From CAVSIP01 sp963728075 (lineage in GTDB: Bacteria; Actinomycetota; Actinomycetes; JAFAQI01; DASSKL01): a stretch of DNA of 64,000 bases. Position 1 is the stretch's first letter. Every line of letters starts with the position of its first letter. The translations under genes were made by a program, and so were the position numbers. Location: positions 1 through 64,000 of the forward strand of contig CAVSIP010000005.1 of assembly GCA_963728075.1 (NCBI GenBank), written 5' to 3'. A model generated the notes under the pieces. It was not told the origin of the DNA. It worked only from the letters and a program-made list of their open reading frames with translations, and did no database searches. Below, one piece after another: positions 18,751 through 26,511 of this stretch.

Positions 18751-18777
18751 GGGAGCGGACCCGAGGGGGCCGCTCCC
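18751..18777 (-). terminator. Stem-loop just after rpsO
   Basis: GGGAGCGG (18751-18758) pairs with CCGCTCCC (18770-18777), and the interior adds CCC/GGG pairs. On the minus strand the hairpin begins 8 nt after the rpsO stop codon and has no U-run. It may terminate rpsO or act as the processing hairpin often found between rpsO and pnp. Confidence 0.55.
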
Positions 18778-18784
18778 GTGGTCG

Positions 18785-19054
18785 CTACCGGCGCAGACCG
18801 AGGCGCTCGATCAGCGCGCGGTAGCGGTTGATGTCCGTCTTCGCGAGGTACTTGAGCAGCCGGCGGCGACGGCCGACGAGCAGCAGCAGCCCGCGCCGGC
18901 TGTGGTGGTCGTGCTTGTGGGTCTTGAGGTGCTCGGTGAGGTCGGCGATCCGGCGGGTCAGCATCGCGACCTGCACCTCGGGCGAACCGGTGTCGCCCTC
19001 GACGGTGGCGTACTCGGACATGATCTGCTGCTTCGTCGCGCTGTCGAGTGGCAC
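18785..19054 (-). CDS. rpsO: 30S ribosomal protein uS15
   Basis: S15 binds 16S rRNA early in assembly of the small-subunit platform and contacts the large subunit. The 89-residue protein has the normal length and the motifs GSPEVQVA, LTRRIADLTEHLKTHKHDHHSRRGL and RYLIERLGLR-like end (RYRALIERLGLRR). The start is GTG 19054 with AGGAG 5 nt upstream. It lies between ribF and pnp, the usual order. Confidence 0.97.
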   Translation of the reverse strand: MPLDSATKQQIMSEYATVEGDTGSPEVQVAMLTRRIADLTEHLKTHKHDHHSRRGLLLLVGRRRRLLKYLAKTDINRYRALIERLGLRR

Positions 19055-19078
19055 AGGACTCCTCGGTCGTACGGTGTG

Positions 19079-19104
19079 CGCCCCGGGTCTTCGTCACCGG
19101 GGCG
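19079..19104 (-). promoter_or_regulatory. Leader hairpin upstream of rpsO
   Basis: A perfect 8-bp stem (CGCCCCGG at 19079-19086, CCGGGGCG at 19097-19104) with a 10-nt loop lies 25-50 nt upstream of the rpsO start. GTGTG and CACAC can extend it. S15 represses its own translation through leader RNA structures in several bacteria (established knowledge); whether this hairpin does so is an inference. Confidence 0.4.
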
Positions 19105-19119
19105 GACATGACACACCCT

Positions 19120-19136
19120 CCGGCCACGCGGGCCGG
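19120..19136 (-). terminator. Short stem-loop after ribF
   Basis: CCGGCC (19120-19125) pairs with GGCCGG (19131-19136) around a 5-nt loop, 15 nt after the ribF stop on the minus strand. No U-run follows. It could separate ribF from rpsO transcription only weakly. Confidence 0.4.
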
Positions 19137-19150
19137 ACCGGTCCACGGTA

Positions 19151-20108
19151 TCAGACCCCCAGGACGGCCTTGGTGCGCTCGACGTCGGCGCCGATCTGCT
19201 CGACCAGGGCGTGATCCCGTCGAAGCGGACCATGTCCCTCAGCCGCGCCACGAACTCCAGCCCGACGTGCTCGCCGTAGAGGTCGAGGTCGGCCCGGCGT
19301 CGAGGGCGTAGGCCTCCACGCTGCGCTCACGGCCCGCGAAGGTGGGGTTGGTGCCGATCGAGATGGCCGCGCGGCCAGCGGCGTCCGGCGCCGTTGCCAC
19401 CGCGACGTGCAGCCAGCCCGCGTAGACGCCGTCGGCGGGCACCGCGGCGTACGGCGCGGTCTGCAGGTTGGCCGTCGGGTAGCCGAGGTCGCGGCCGCGC
19501 CGGTCGCCGCGGACGACGACGCCGTCGACCCGGTGGGGGCGGCCGAGCGCGCCGCCGCGGCCTCGACGTCGCCCGCCTGCACGCAGGAGCGGACGTAGGT
19601 GGAGGACAGCCGCGTCGGTGCCCCCTCGATCGTGTCGGAGAAGACGGCACGCCGCTCGGCGACGAAGCCGAAGCGCCCGCCCAGGTCGGCGAGCGTGCCG
19701 ACGTCACCGGCGGCCTTGTGGCCGAACCGGAAGTTCTCCCCGACGACCACGGCCGCCGCGTGCAGGCCCTCGACGAGCACCGGGTGGACGAACTCGTCCG
19801 GCGGCAGCCGGGAGAACTCCAGCGTGAACGGCAGCACGCACATGGCCGTCGACGCCGAGCCGCTCGAGCAGGTCCGCCTTGTACTGCGCGCTGGTGAGCA
19901 CGCCGGGTGGCTGCCGGGGCGGACCACCTCGCTCGGGTGCGGGTCGAAGGTGACGACCACGCACGGCAGGCCGGCATCCCGCGCCCGCTCCACCGCGCGG
20001 CCGATGATCGTGCTGGTGGCCGCGGTGGACACCGTCGAACACTCCGATGGTCACGACGCACCGGCCGAAGCCGGGAGGCACGCTGTCGAGCCCGCGCCAG
20101 CGCTCCAC
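19151..20108 (-). CDS. ribF: Bifunctional riboflavin kinase/FAD synthetase (multiple frameshifts)
   Basis: RibF converts riboflavin to FMN and FAD. The start is GTG 20108 (VERWRGLDSVP) with AGGAG 6 nt upstream. The nucleotidyltransferase domain shows VVTIGVFDGVHRGHQ, VVTFDPHPSEVVRPG, VVVGENFRFGHKAAGDV and STYVRSCVQAGDVEAA. The kinase domain shows DLGYPTANLQ, PADGVYAGW, ISIGTNPTFAG and the conserved RLRDMVRFDG end. Breaks lie near 20010, 19906, 19849, 19553, 19293 and 19211. Since every domain is preserved and breaks are single bases, sequencing error is likely. Confidence 0.85.
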
Positions 20109-20229
20109 ACGTGCTCCTTCCACAGGTCGGTCAGGGGGCGGTACGTACCGGCAAGCCTGCCACGGTGCGCCGCACCCGCGCGCTGAGCGTTGCCCCGACG
20201 CCGGGGCCAACCGCGCCAGAATGGGGCGC

Positions 20230-20421
20230 ATGGACATCGTGGCCCTGCTCGCCGCCCGCTCGGACGCCGCCGTTCCCACCGCACCCGCTGCCGCCGCGGC
20301 GGCCGCGCTCGTCGTGCTGGCGGGGATCGTCCGCAAGCTCGTGAAGCTGGCTCTGCTCGTGCTGCTGCTGGGGGCGGTGGCGGGGGCGTACGCGGTCTGG
20401 CGCAGCGGCGCGCTCGGCTGA
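20230..20421 (+). CDS. Small membrane protein, unrecognised (63 aa)
   Basis: The ORF starts at ATG 20230; a second in-frame ATG lies at 20221. The product has a short start (MDIVALLAARSD), an Ala-rich helix, a basic RKLVK patch and a hydrophobic helix (LALLVLLLGAVAGAYAVW), so it is probably an inner-membrane peptide with one or two helices. No ribosome-binding site is obvious, though GAATGGGGCGC precedes the start. It is divergent from ribF (122 nt) and its stop abuts the truB stop. Codon use suits the genome, but a chance ORF cannot be ruled out. Confidence 0.5.
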   Translation: MDIVALLAARSDAAVPTAPAAAAAAALVVLAGIVRKLVKLALLVLLLGAVAGAYAVWRSGALG

Positions 20422-21327
20422 CTACGCGGGGGCGAAGACCACCAGGGACCGCGCCACGCCGTCCTGCTCCGCCATCAGCGCGAGGACGGTGCCGTCCGGG
20501 GCGAACACCCCGTACGGGCCGTCGATGCCGGCGGCGTCGAGCCGCCCGCCGTGACCCACCCGCCGGGCCGTGTCGGCGTCGACGTCCCGGCGCGGGAAGG
20601 CCGCCGCCACGGCCTCGGCCAGCGGCTGCAGGTGCAGGTCGCGTTCGAGGTCCGCCAGCGGATGCGCGCCGGCGAGGGTGAACGAGCCGGCCCGCGTGCG
20701 CCGCAGCGCCGTGAGGTGGCCGCCGACCCCGAGCGCGGCGCCGAGGTCCCGAGCCAGGGCGCGCACGTAGGTGCCGGCGGAGCAGACCACGTGCAGGTCG
20801 ACGTCGAGGTAGCCGCCGTCGCCGTCGCTGCCGGCCCGCACCGCCTGCAGGTCCAGGACGGACACGGTCACCCGCCGGGCGGCGAGGGCGACCTCCTCCC
20901 CGGCCCGCGCCCGGGCGTACGACCGGCGCCCGGCGACCTTCACGGCGCTGTAGTCCGGCGGCACCTGGTCGAGCTCACCGGTCAGCGCCGGCAGCGCGGC
21001 GCGGACCGCCGCCTCGTCCAGGTGGGCCGCATCGGCTGCCGCGACGAGGCTCCCGTCGGCGTCGTCGGTGTCGGTCGTGCGACCGAGCCGGGCGGTGGCG
21101 GCGTACTCCTTCTCCCCCGCGGCCAGGTGGCCGAGCAGCCGGGTGGCGCGGCCCATGCCGAGGACGAGCACACCGGTGGCCATCGGGTCCAGCGTCCCCG
21201 CGTGGCCGACCTTGCGGGTGCCCGCGATCCGGCGCATCCGGGCGACGACGTCGTGGGAGGTCCACCCCGCTGCCTTGTCGACGACGACGAGCCCGTCCGG
21301 CCCGCCGTCCCCACCACGGCGGCTCAC
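20422..21327 (-). CDS. truB: tRNA pseudouridine(55) synthase
   Basis: TruB forms pseudouridine 55 in the T-loop of tRNAs. The 301-residue protein has the catalytic motif GHAGTLDPMATGVL with the nucleophilic Asp, KEYAATARLGRTTDTDDADG, and the C-terminal AGTYVRALARDLG segment. The start is GTG 21327, overlapping the nrnA stop by 4 nt. It ends the rbfA-nrnA-truB set, a conserved translation-related cluster downstream of infB. Confidence 0.95.
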   Translation of the reverse strand: MSRRGGDGGPDGLVVVDKAAGWTSHDVVARMRRIAGTRKVGHAGTLDPMATGVLVLGMGRATRLLGHLAAGEKEYAATARLGRTTDTDDADGSLVAAADAAHLDEAAVRAALPALTGELDQVPPDYSAVKVAGRRSYARARAGEEVALAARRVTVSVLDLQAVRAGSDGDGGYLDVDLHVVCSAGTYVRALARDLGAALGVGGHLTALRRTRAGSFTLAGAHPLADLERDLHLQPLAEAVAAAFPRRDVDADTARRVGHGGRLDAAGIDGPYGVFAPDGTVLALMAEQDGVARSLVVFAPA

Positions 21328-22343
21328 TGCGGCAACGGCGGGCGCGCGTCGAGCGCCGCGCGCAGCCGCTCCAGGGTGGTGTCGAGGTCGGCGACCGAGG
21401 TGAAGCCGGCGGCGAAGCGGTGCCCGCCGCCACCCAGGGCCGCGCACACGGCGCCCACGTCGACCCGGCCCTTGGACCGGGTCGAGACCTTGTACGCGCC
21501 GTCCGCGTCCTGCTTGCAGACAACCGCCACCTCCGCCTCTGCGGTGGTCCGGACGACGTCGATGACCGGCTCCACGTCGTCGATCCCGAGCCCGTGCTCG
21601 GTGAGGTCGGCCTGGGTGGTCCACGTCCACACCAGACCCAGACCGTGCGCGGCGTCGGGCTCGAGCAGGGCCCGGCTGCAGGCGGCGCCGAGCAGGCGGA
21701 CGTAGCCGTAGGGCTGGGTGTCCCAGATCGCCCGGGCGATCGCGTCGTGGTCGATGCCGGTGGCGAGCAGCCGGGCGGCCACGCCGTGGACCGCAGGGGT
21801 GGTGCCGGCGAACTTGAACGAGCCGGTGTCGGTGGACAGCCCGGCGTACAGGCACGCGGCAATGTCCGCCGTCAGCGGGACGCCGAGGCGCCGGATGAGC
21901 TCCTCGACGACCACCGCGGTGGCCGCCGCCCGGGTGTCCACCAGACGGATGTCGCCGTAGCCGTCCCCGCGCTCGTGGTGGTCGATGACGAGGACCCGCC
22001 CGGCCCGCGCCCCCGACGGTGCGAGCCCGGCCAACCGGTCGCGGCTCGGCGTGTCGAGCGTGACCAGCAGCGCCGGTGCGGCCGGGAAGTCCGCGGCGGG
22101 GCTGAGCAGGTCCTGGCCGGGCAGGCCGCCGTACGACCGCGGCACGGCCACCCCCTCCCCCGGGAAGGCGCTGACCGTCCGCTTCCCCATCGCGCGCAGG
22201 GCGAGGGACAGCCCGAGCATGGACCCCAGCGCGTCGCCGTCCGGCGAGACGTGGCAGGCCAGCGCGACCTCATCCGCCTCGCGCAGCGCACCCAGCGTCT
22301 GCTCCCAGACGTCCTCGGCGATGCGCACCGCCGGCTCGGTCAC
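21324..22343 (-). CDS. nrnA: Bifunctional oligoribonuclease/PAP phosphatase NrnA (DHH family)
   Basis: NrnA degrades nano-RNAs and dephosphorylates phosphoadenosine phosphate. The 339-residue protein has the DHH-family motifs HVSPDGDALGS, VTLDTPS, VIDHHERG and STDTGSFKF, and the C-terminal DHHA1 motif GGGGHRFAAG. The start GTG 22343 overlaps the rbfA stop (GTGA). Actinobacterial homologues sit between rbfA and truB as here. Confidence 0.92.
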   Translation of the reverse strand: MTEPAVRIAEDVWEQTLGALREADEVALACHVSPDGDALGSMLGLSLALRAMGKRTVSAFPGEGVAVPRSYGGLPGQDLLSPAADFPAAPALLVTLDTPSRDRLAGLAPSGARAGRVLVIDHHERGDGYGDIRLVDTRAAATAVVVEELIRRLGVPLTADIAACLYAGLSTDTGSFKFAGTTPAVHGVAARLLATGIDHDAIARAIWDTQPYGYVRLLGAACSRALLEPDAAHGLGLVWTWTTQADLTEHGLGIDDVEPVIDVVRTTAEAEVAVVCKQDADGAYKVSTRSKGRVDVGAVCAALGGGGHRFAAGFTSVADLDTTLERLRAALDARPPLPQ

Positions 22344-22792
22344 GCGGAGGGCCCGCCCTCGGCACGCTCGTCGTCCTCGGTGAACCGGTACGGGTTCACC
22401 TCACCCGCGGGGCGCGCGCCCTCGGCGACCCGGTGCAGCTCGGCGTCGGCCTGGTGCGCCTTGCGGATGAGCTCGTCGATGTGGGCAGCCGTGTCGGGCA
22501 CCGCGTCGAGCACGAACTCCAGGCTCGGCGTGTGCCGCAGGCCAAGGCTGCGGCCCACCGTGGTCCGCAGCACGCCCTTCGCGCTCTCCAGCGCCGCGCT
22601 GGAGTCGGCCCGAGCGGTCTCGTCGCCGTAGACCGTGTAGAAGACCGTCGCCGCCCGCAGGTCGGGCGTGAGCCGGGCGTCGGTGACGGTGACCATGCCC
22701 AGCCGCGGGTCCTTGACCTGCCACTCGATGGCCGCGGCCACGAGCTCGCGGATGCGGACGGCGAGCCGCCGCGCCCGTGCGACGTCGGCCAT
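22340..22792 (-). CDS. rbfA: Ribosome-binding factor A
   Basis: RbfA is a small KH-like protein that helps 16S rRNA 5'-end maturation and cold adaptation of the 30S subunit. The 150-residue product has the family segments VKDPRLGMVTVTDARLTPDLR, ATVFYTVYG and LGLRHTPSLEFVLD. The start is ATG 22792 with a good AAGGAG 7 nt upstream. It follows ylxP by 23 nt and is coupled to nrnA. Confidence 0.95.
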   Translation of the reverse strand: MADVARARRLAVRIRELVAAAIEWQVKDPRLGMVTVTDARLTPDLRAATVFYTVYGDETARADSSAALESAKGVLRTTVGRSLGLRHTPSLEFVLDAVPDTAAHIDELIRKAHQADAELHRVAEGARPAGEVNPYRFTEDDERAEGGPSA

Positions 22793-22815
22793 GGGGTCTC
22801 CTTCGGTCGTCGTGT

Positions 22816-23109
22816 TCAGTCGTCCGGGCCGTGCAGCCGGCGCCGGGTGGCCAGCAGCTCCAGCTCCGGCCGGGCCGCCACCAGCCGCTCGCACGCGTCG
22901 AGCACCTCGGTGCAGTGCGCGACGTCCGTGGCGACCACGGCCACGCCCAGCTCGCAACGGCGGTGCAGGTCCAGGTGCCCGGTCTCCGCCGCCGCCACGT
23001 CGAAACGGCGCCGCAGATCCGCCACCACCGGCCGGACCACCGAGCGCTTCTGCTTGAGCGACCGGACGTCCCCCAGCAGCAGATCGCACTCCAGCGTGCC
23101 CACAAACAT
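22816..23109 (-). CDS. DUF503 family protein YlxP
   Basis: The 97-residue protein begins MFVGTLECDLLLGDVRSLKQKRS and continues with VVADLRRRFDVAAAETG, matching the DUF503 (YlxP) family that accompanies infB and rbfA in many bacteria. The start is ATG 23109, preceded by GGAGGCGGGGAG; longer in-frame ATG/GTG starts would run into the 18-bp palindrome. A role in ribosome or initiation-factor biology is suggested by context only. Confidence 0.88.
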   Translation of the reverse strand: MFVGTLECDLLLGDVRSLKQKRSVVRPVVADLRRRFDVAAAETGHLDLHRRCELGVAVVATDVAHCTEVLDACERLVAARPELELLATRRRLHGPDD

Positions 23110-23134
23110 CTCCCCGCCTCCGGGCGTGGCCATG

Positions 23135-23207
23135 GTCAGGAGCGAGGTGGCCACGGCGCTGGACGTAGGTGGGTTTCAGTCCAAGCCGGGGCCACCTCGC
23201 TCCTGAC
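23135..23207 (-). terminator. Perfect 18-bp inverted repeat with a 37-nt loop after infB
   Basis: Bases 23135-23152 are the exact reverse complement of 23190-23207, separated by 37 nt. The element begins 10 nt after the infB stop and ends 25 nt before the ylxP start. The stem is GC-rich and no U-run follows. It may be an attenuator or RNase-processing hairpin inside the infB-ylxP transcript, or a small dispersed palindromic element; the loop is long for an ordinary terminator. Confidence 0.6.
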
Positions 23208-23216
23208 TATCGAGAG

Positions 23217-25991
23217 TTACGTACGGGGCTTCTCCCGCATCTCGTAGGTCTCGATGACGTCGTCGAGCTTGATGTCGTTGTAGCCGACCCCGATGCCGCA
23301 CTCGTAGCCCTCGGCGACCTCGCGGACGTCGTCCTTGAAGCGCCGCAACGAGTCGACGCCCAGGTTGTCGGCGACCACGACACCGTCGCGGACGAGCCGT
23401 GCCTTGCTGTTGCGGACGATCGTGCCCGAACGGACGAGGCAGCCGGCGACGTTGCCGATACGCGGCACCTTGAAGACCTCGCGGACCTCGGCGGTGCCGA
23501 GCTGCACCTCCTCGAACTCCGGCTTGAGCATGCCCTTGAGCGCGCTCTCGACCTCCTCGATCGCCTGGTAGATGACCGAGTAGTAGCGGACGTCGACCTT
23601 CTCGCGCTCCGCCAGCTCGCGGGCCTTGCCCTCGGGCCGGACGTTGAAGCCGATGATGATCGCGTCCGAGGCCTTCGCCAGCGTGACGTCGTTCTCGGTG
23701 ATCGCGCCGACGCCGCGGTGGATGACCCGCAGGCCCACCTCGTCCTCGGCACCGATGTCGATCTTGAGCAGCGCGTCCTCGAGGGCCTCCACGGAACCGG
23801 AGACGTCACCCTTGAGGATGAGGTTGAGCTGGTTGACCTCGCCCTGCTTGATCCGCTCGAGGACGTCCTCGAGGGTCATCCGCCCGCGGCTGGCCGCGAG
23901 CTCCGCGTTGCGCTCGCGGGCCTGACGCTGGTCGGCGATCTGGCGGGCCATCCGGTCCTCGGGCACCACCATGAAGTTGTCGCCGGCACCCGGGACGCTG
24001 GTGAAACCCAGCACCTGGACCGGGCGGCTCGGCCCGGCCTCCTGCACCTGGGTGCCGTTCTCGTCGAGCATCGCGCGCACCCGGCCGAACGCGTCACCGG
24101 CGACGATCGAGTCGCCGACGTGCAGCGTGCCGCGCTGGACCAGCACGGTGGCCACCGGGCCGCGACCACGGTCGAGGTGCGCCTCGATGGCGACCCCCTC
24201 CGCGGGGCGGTCCGGGTTGGCCCGCAGGTCGAGTGCTGCGTCCGCGGTGAGCACGATGCCCTCGAGCAGGTCCGGCAGGCCCTGGCGGGTGATGGCGGAC
24301 ACGTCGACGAACATGGTGTCGCCGCCGTACTCCTCGGCCACCAGGCCGTACTCGGTGAGCTGGCCGCGCACCTTGGCCGGGTCCGCGCCCTCCTTGTCCA
24401 CCTTGTTGACCGCGACGACGACCGGGACGTCCGCCGCCTGCGCGTGGTTGAGCGCCTCGATGGTCTGCGGCATGACGCCGTCGTCCGCGGCCACCACGAG
24501 GACCGCGATGTCGGTCACCTGGGCGCCACGGGCACGCATGGCGGTGAACGCCTCGTGGCCCGGGGTGTCGATGAACGTGATCGTCCGGTCGTTCCCGTCG
24601 ACATCGGCGTGCACCTGGTACGCGCCGATGTGCTGGGTGATGCCGCCGGCCTCGCGCGCCTGGACGTCGGTGGTGCGGATCGCGTCGAGGAGCTTGGTCT
24701 TGCCGTGGTCGACGTGTCCCATGATCGTGACGACCGGGGCGCGCGCCTCGAGCGCCTCCTCGTCCTCCTCCTCGCCACCGAACTCGAGGTCGAAGCGCGC
24801 GAGCAGCTCGGCGTCCTCCTCCTCGGGGGTGACGATGCGGACGTCGTAGTTCAGCTCGCCGCCGAGCAGCTGCAGCGTCTCGTCCGGGCAGGACTGCGTC
24901 GCGGTGACCATCTCACCCAGCTGGGTGAACACCACCTGGACGAGCGAGGCCGCCTGCGCGCCGATCTTGTCGGCGAAGTCCGCCAGGGACGCGCCGCGGG
25001 GCAGCCGGACCTCCTGGCCGTTGCCGCGCGGGACGTTGACACCGCCGATCGACGGCGCCTGCATGTTGTCGAACTCCTGGCGCCGCTGCTTCTTCGACTT
25101 GCGGCCACGTGACGGCTTGCCGCCCGGGCCACGCCCGAAGGCACCGGGAGTGCCACCACCGCGGCCGCGGCCGCCACCGCCGGGGCGGCCACCGAAGCCC
25201 GGACGGCCGCCGCCACCGGGGGCGCCGCCAGGGCCGCCGCCGGGGGCCCCGCGGCCCGCGCCGGGACGGCCGGGTGCACCGGTACGACCCCCCGGGCCGG
25301 GACGGCCACCGCCAGGGCCACCGCGCCCGCCACTGGGAGCAGGCCGGCCCCCCATGGGCCGCGGCGGCATCATGCCCGGCGTCGGGCGCGCGCCGCCGGC
25401 GCCGCCCGGCCGCGGCGGCTGACCGCCGCCCGGCCGCGGCGGCATGGCGCCAGGAGTGGGCCGCGCCGGACGCGGGGCGGCACCCATGCCGCTGCTGCCG
25501 CCCGACGTGAAGGGGTTGTTGCCCGGACGCGGGCCGGGGGACGGCCGCGACCCGGGACCGGGCCGCGCGCCCGCGGGGCCGGGGCGGGCCCCAGGCTGCG
25601 CGGGACGCGCGGGGGCCGCCGGCGGCTGGGCCTGTGCGGCCGCCGCGGCGGGACGCTCCTCGCGCGGCGGTGCCGGCTGCTCGGCAGCCGGTGCCGGCTG
25701 CTCGACGGCAGGGGCAGCGGGCTGCTCGGCGGCGGGGGCCGCCGGCTGCGGGGCGGCCTTCGGCGGCGGGGCGGGCTTGGCCGCCTTGGCCGCCTTCTCG
25801 GACTTCGCGGGCGCAGCGCCGTCCCCCCCGCCTGCGGCGGGGAAGGCTTCCTTCAGCTTGCGGACGACTGGCGTCTCGACCGTCGACGAAGCCGACCGAA
25901 CGAACTCGCCCATCTCCTGGAGCTTGGCCAGTACGACCTTGCTCTCGACGCCGAACTCCTTGGCGAGCTCGTAGACCCGGACCTTGGCCAC
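23217..25991 (-). CDS. infB: Translation initiation factor IF-2
   Basis: IF-2 is the GTPase that delivers initiator fMet-tRNA to the 30S subunit and promotes subunit joining. The 924-residue protein has the IF2_N helix bundle (MAKVRVYELAKEFGVESK). A long low-complexity Ala/Pro- then Gly/Pro/Arg-rich region (roughly residues 50-310) follows, with a second IF2_N domain, G1 GHVDHGKT, DTPGHEAF, NKVDKEGA, and C-terminal domains ending in ...YEMREKP. The start is GTG 25991 with AGGAG 5 nt upstream. The stop is TAA, followed closely by the 18-bp palindrome. Confidence 0.97.
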   Translation of the reverse strand: MAKVRVYELAKEFGVESKVVLAKLQEMGEFVRSASSTVETPVVRKLKEAFPAAGGGDGAAPAKSEKAAKAAKPAPPPKAAPQPAAPAAEQPAAPAVEQPAPAAEQPAPPREERPAAAAAQAQPPAAPARPAQPGARPGPAGARPGPGSRPSPGPRPGNNPFTSGGSSGMGAAPRPARPTPGAMPPRPGGGQPPRPGGAGGARPTPGMMPPRPMGGRPAPSGGRGGPGGGRPGPGGRTGAPGRPGAGRGAPGGGPGGAPGGGGRPGFGGRPGGGGRGRGGGTPGAFGRGPGGKPSRGRKSKKQRRQEFDNMQAPSIGGVNVPRGNGQEVRLPRGASLADFADKIGAQAASLVQVVFTQLGEMVTATQSCPDETLQLLGGELNYDVRIVTPEEEDAELLARFDLEFGGEEEDEEALEARAPVVTIMGHVDHGKTKLLDAIRTTDVQAREAGGITQHIGAYQVHADVDGNDRTITFIDTPGHEAFTAMRARGAQVTDIAVLVVAADDGVMPQTIEALNHAQAADVPVVVAVNKVDKEGADPAKVRGQLTEYGLVAEEYGGDTMFVDVSAITRQGLPDLLEGIVLTADAALDLRANPDRPAEGVAIEAHLDRGRGPVATVLVQRGTLHVGDSIVAGDAFGRVRAMLDENGTQVQEAGPSRPVQVLGFTSVPGAGDNFMVVPEDRMARQIADQRQARERNAELAASRGRMTLEDVLERIKQGEVNQLNLILKGDVSGSVEALEDALLKIDIGAEDEVGLRVIHRGVGAITENDVTLAKASDAIIIGFNVRPEGKARELAEREKVDVRYYSVIYQAIEEVESALKGMLKPEFEEVQLGTAEVREVFKVPRIGNVAGCLVRSGTIVRNSKARLVRDGVVVADNLGVDSLRRFKDDVREVAEGYECGIGVGYNDIKLDDVIETYEMREKPRT

Positions 25992-26196
25992 TCAAACTCC
26001 TGTTCCTCGGTCCGCGGTCGTGCGCGAACCGTCCCTACGGGGTGGTCATCGCTGCGTGCTCATCGAGCGCTCATCGCTGTCTCGACCTGCTTCCGTCTCG
26101 GAAACCTGATGGGGCACCTCAGGACACAACGTCCTGGATGTCCCGGTGTCTTCCGTCCTGCCGGTACTTCTGTCCTGTCGGGCCCTGCCGGGCCTG
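25992..26196 (-). other. ylxR-infB intergenic region with a small hairpin
   Basis: These 205 bases hold no ORF I can support. A 6-bp hairpin (CAGGAC at 26120-26125? with GTCCTG at 26131-26136; the first base is 26120) lies about 60 nt after the ylxR stop. Several imperfect CAGGAC/GGAAG repeats occur between 26130 and 26190 on the minus strand. I see no convincing promoter. Confidence 0.4.
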
Positions 26197-26463
26197 CTAC
26201 TCGTTGCGGTCGACCCACTCGGCCACCTCGGCGGCGTCCAGCGGCCCCGGCAGGCGCAGCGCCCGCGGGAACGCCCGGCGCCGTACCGCGAGGTCGAGAC
26301 AGGCCCGCCGGGGATGGACGTGCGCTCCCCGGCCCGGCATGCGACCGTCAGGATCCGGCGCGAGCCGGTCCCCGGCGGCCACGACGCGCAGCAGCTCGGT
26401 GCTCACCGCCCGTTCCCGGCACCCCACACAGGTGCGGACCGGAATCGCACGGCGACCCACCAC
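26197..26463 (-). CDS. ylxR: YlxR-family RNA-binding protein (DUF448)
   Basis: The 88-residue protein has the family signature RTCVGCRER near the start, LLRVVA, and PGRGAHVHPRRACLDLAVRRRAF. These match the DUF448/YlxR fold encoded between nusA and infB. YlxR homologues bind RNA and in some bacteria modulate RNase P or transcription (established knowledge). The start is GTG 26463, 48 nt after nusA. Confidence 0.93.
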   Translation of the reverse strand: MVGRRAIPVRTCVGCRERAVSTELLRVVAAGDRLAPDPDGRMPGRGAHVHPRRACLDLAVRRRAFPRALRLPGPLDAAEVAEWVDRNE

Positions 26464-26511
26464 GGGAGTCTAGCGCGCCCAGCGCGCGGCCGCCGGGACG
26501 GCGGAGCGCGC

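Noticed and set aside
25100..25600. Tandem DNA repeat array
   Set aside because: The GC-rich repetitive look comes from the Gly/Pro/Arg-rich linker of IF-2; it is in frame and irregular, so it is coding low complexity.
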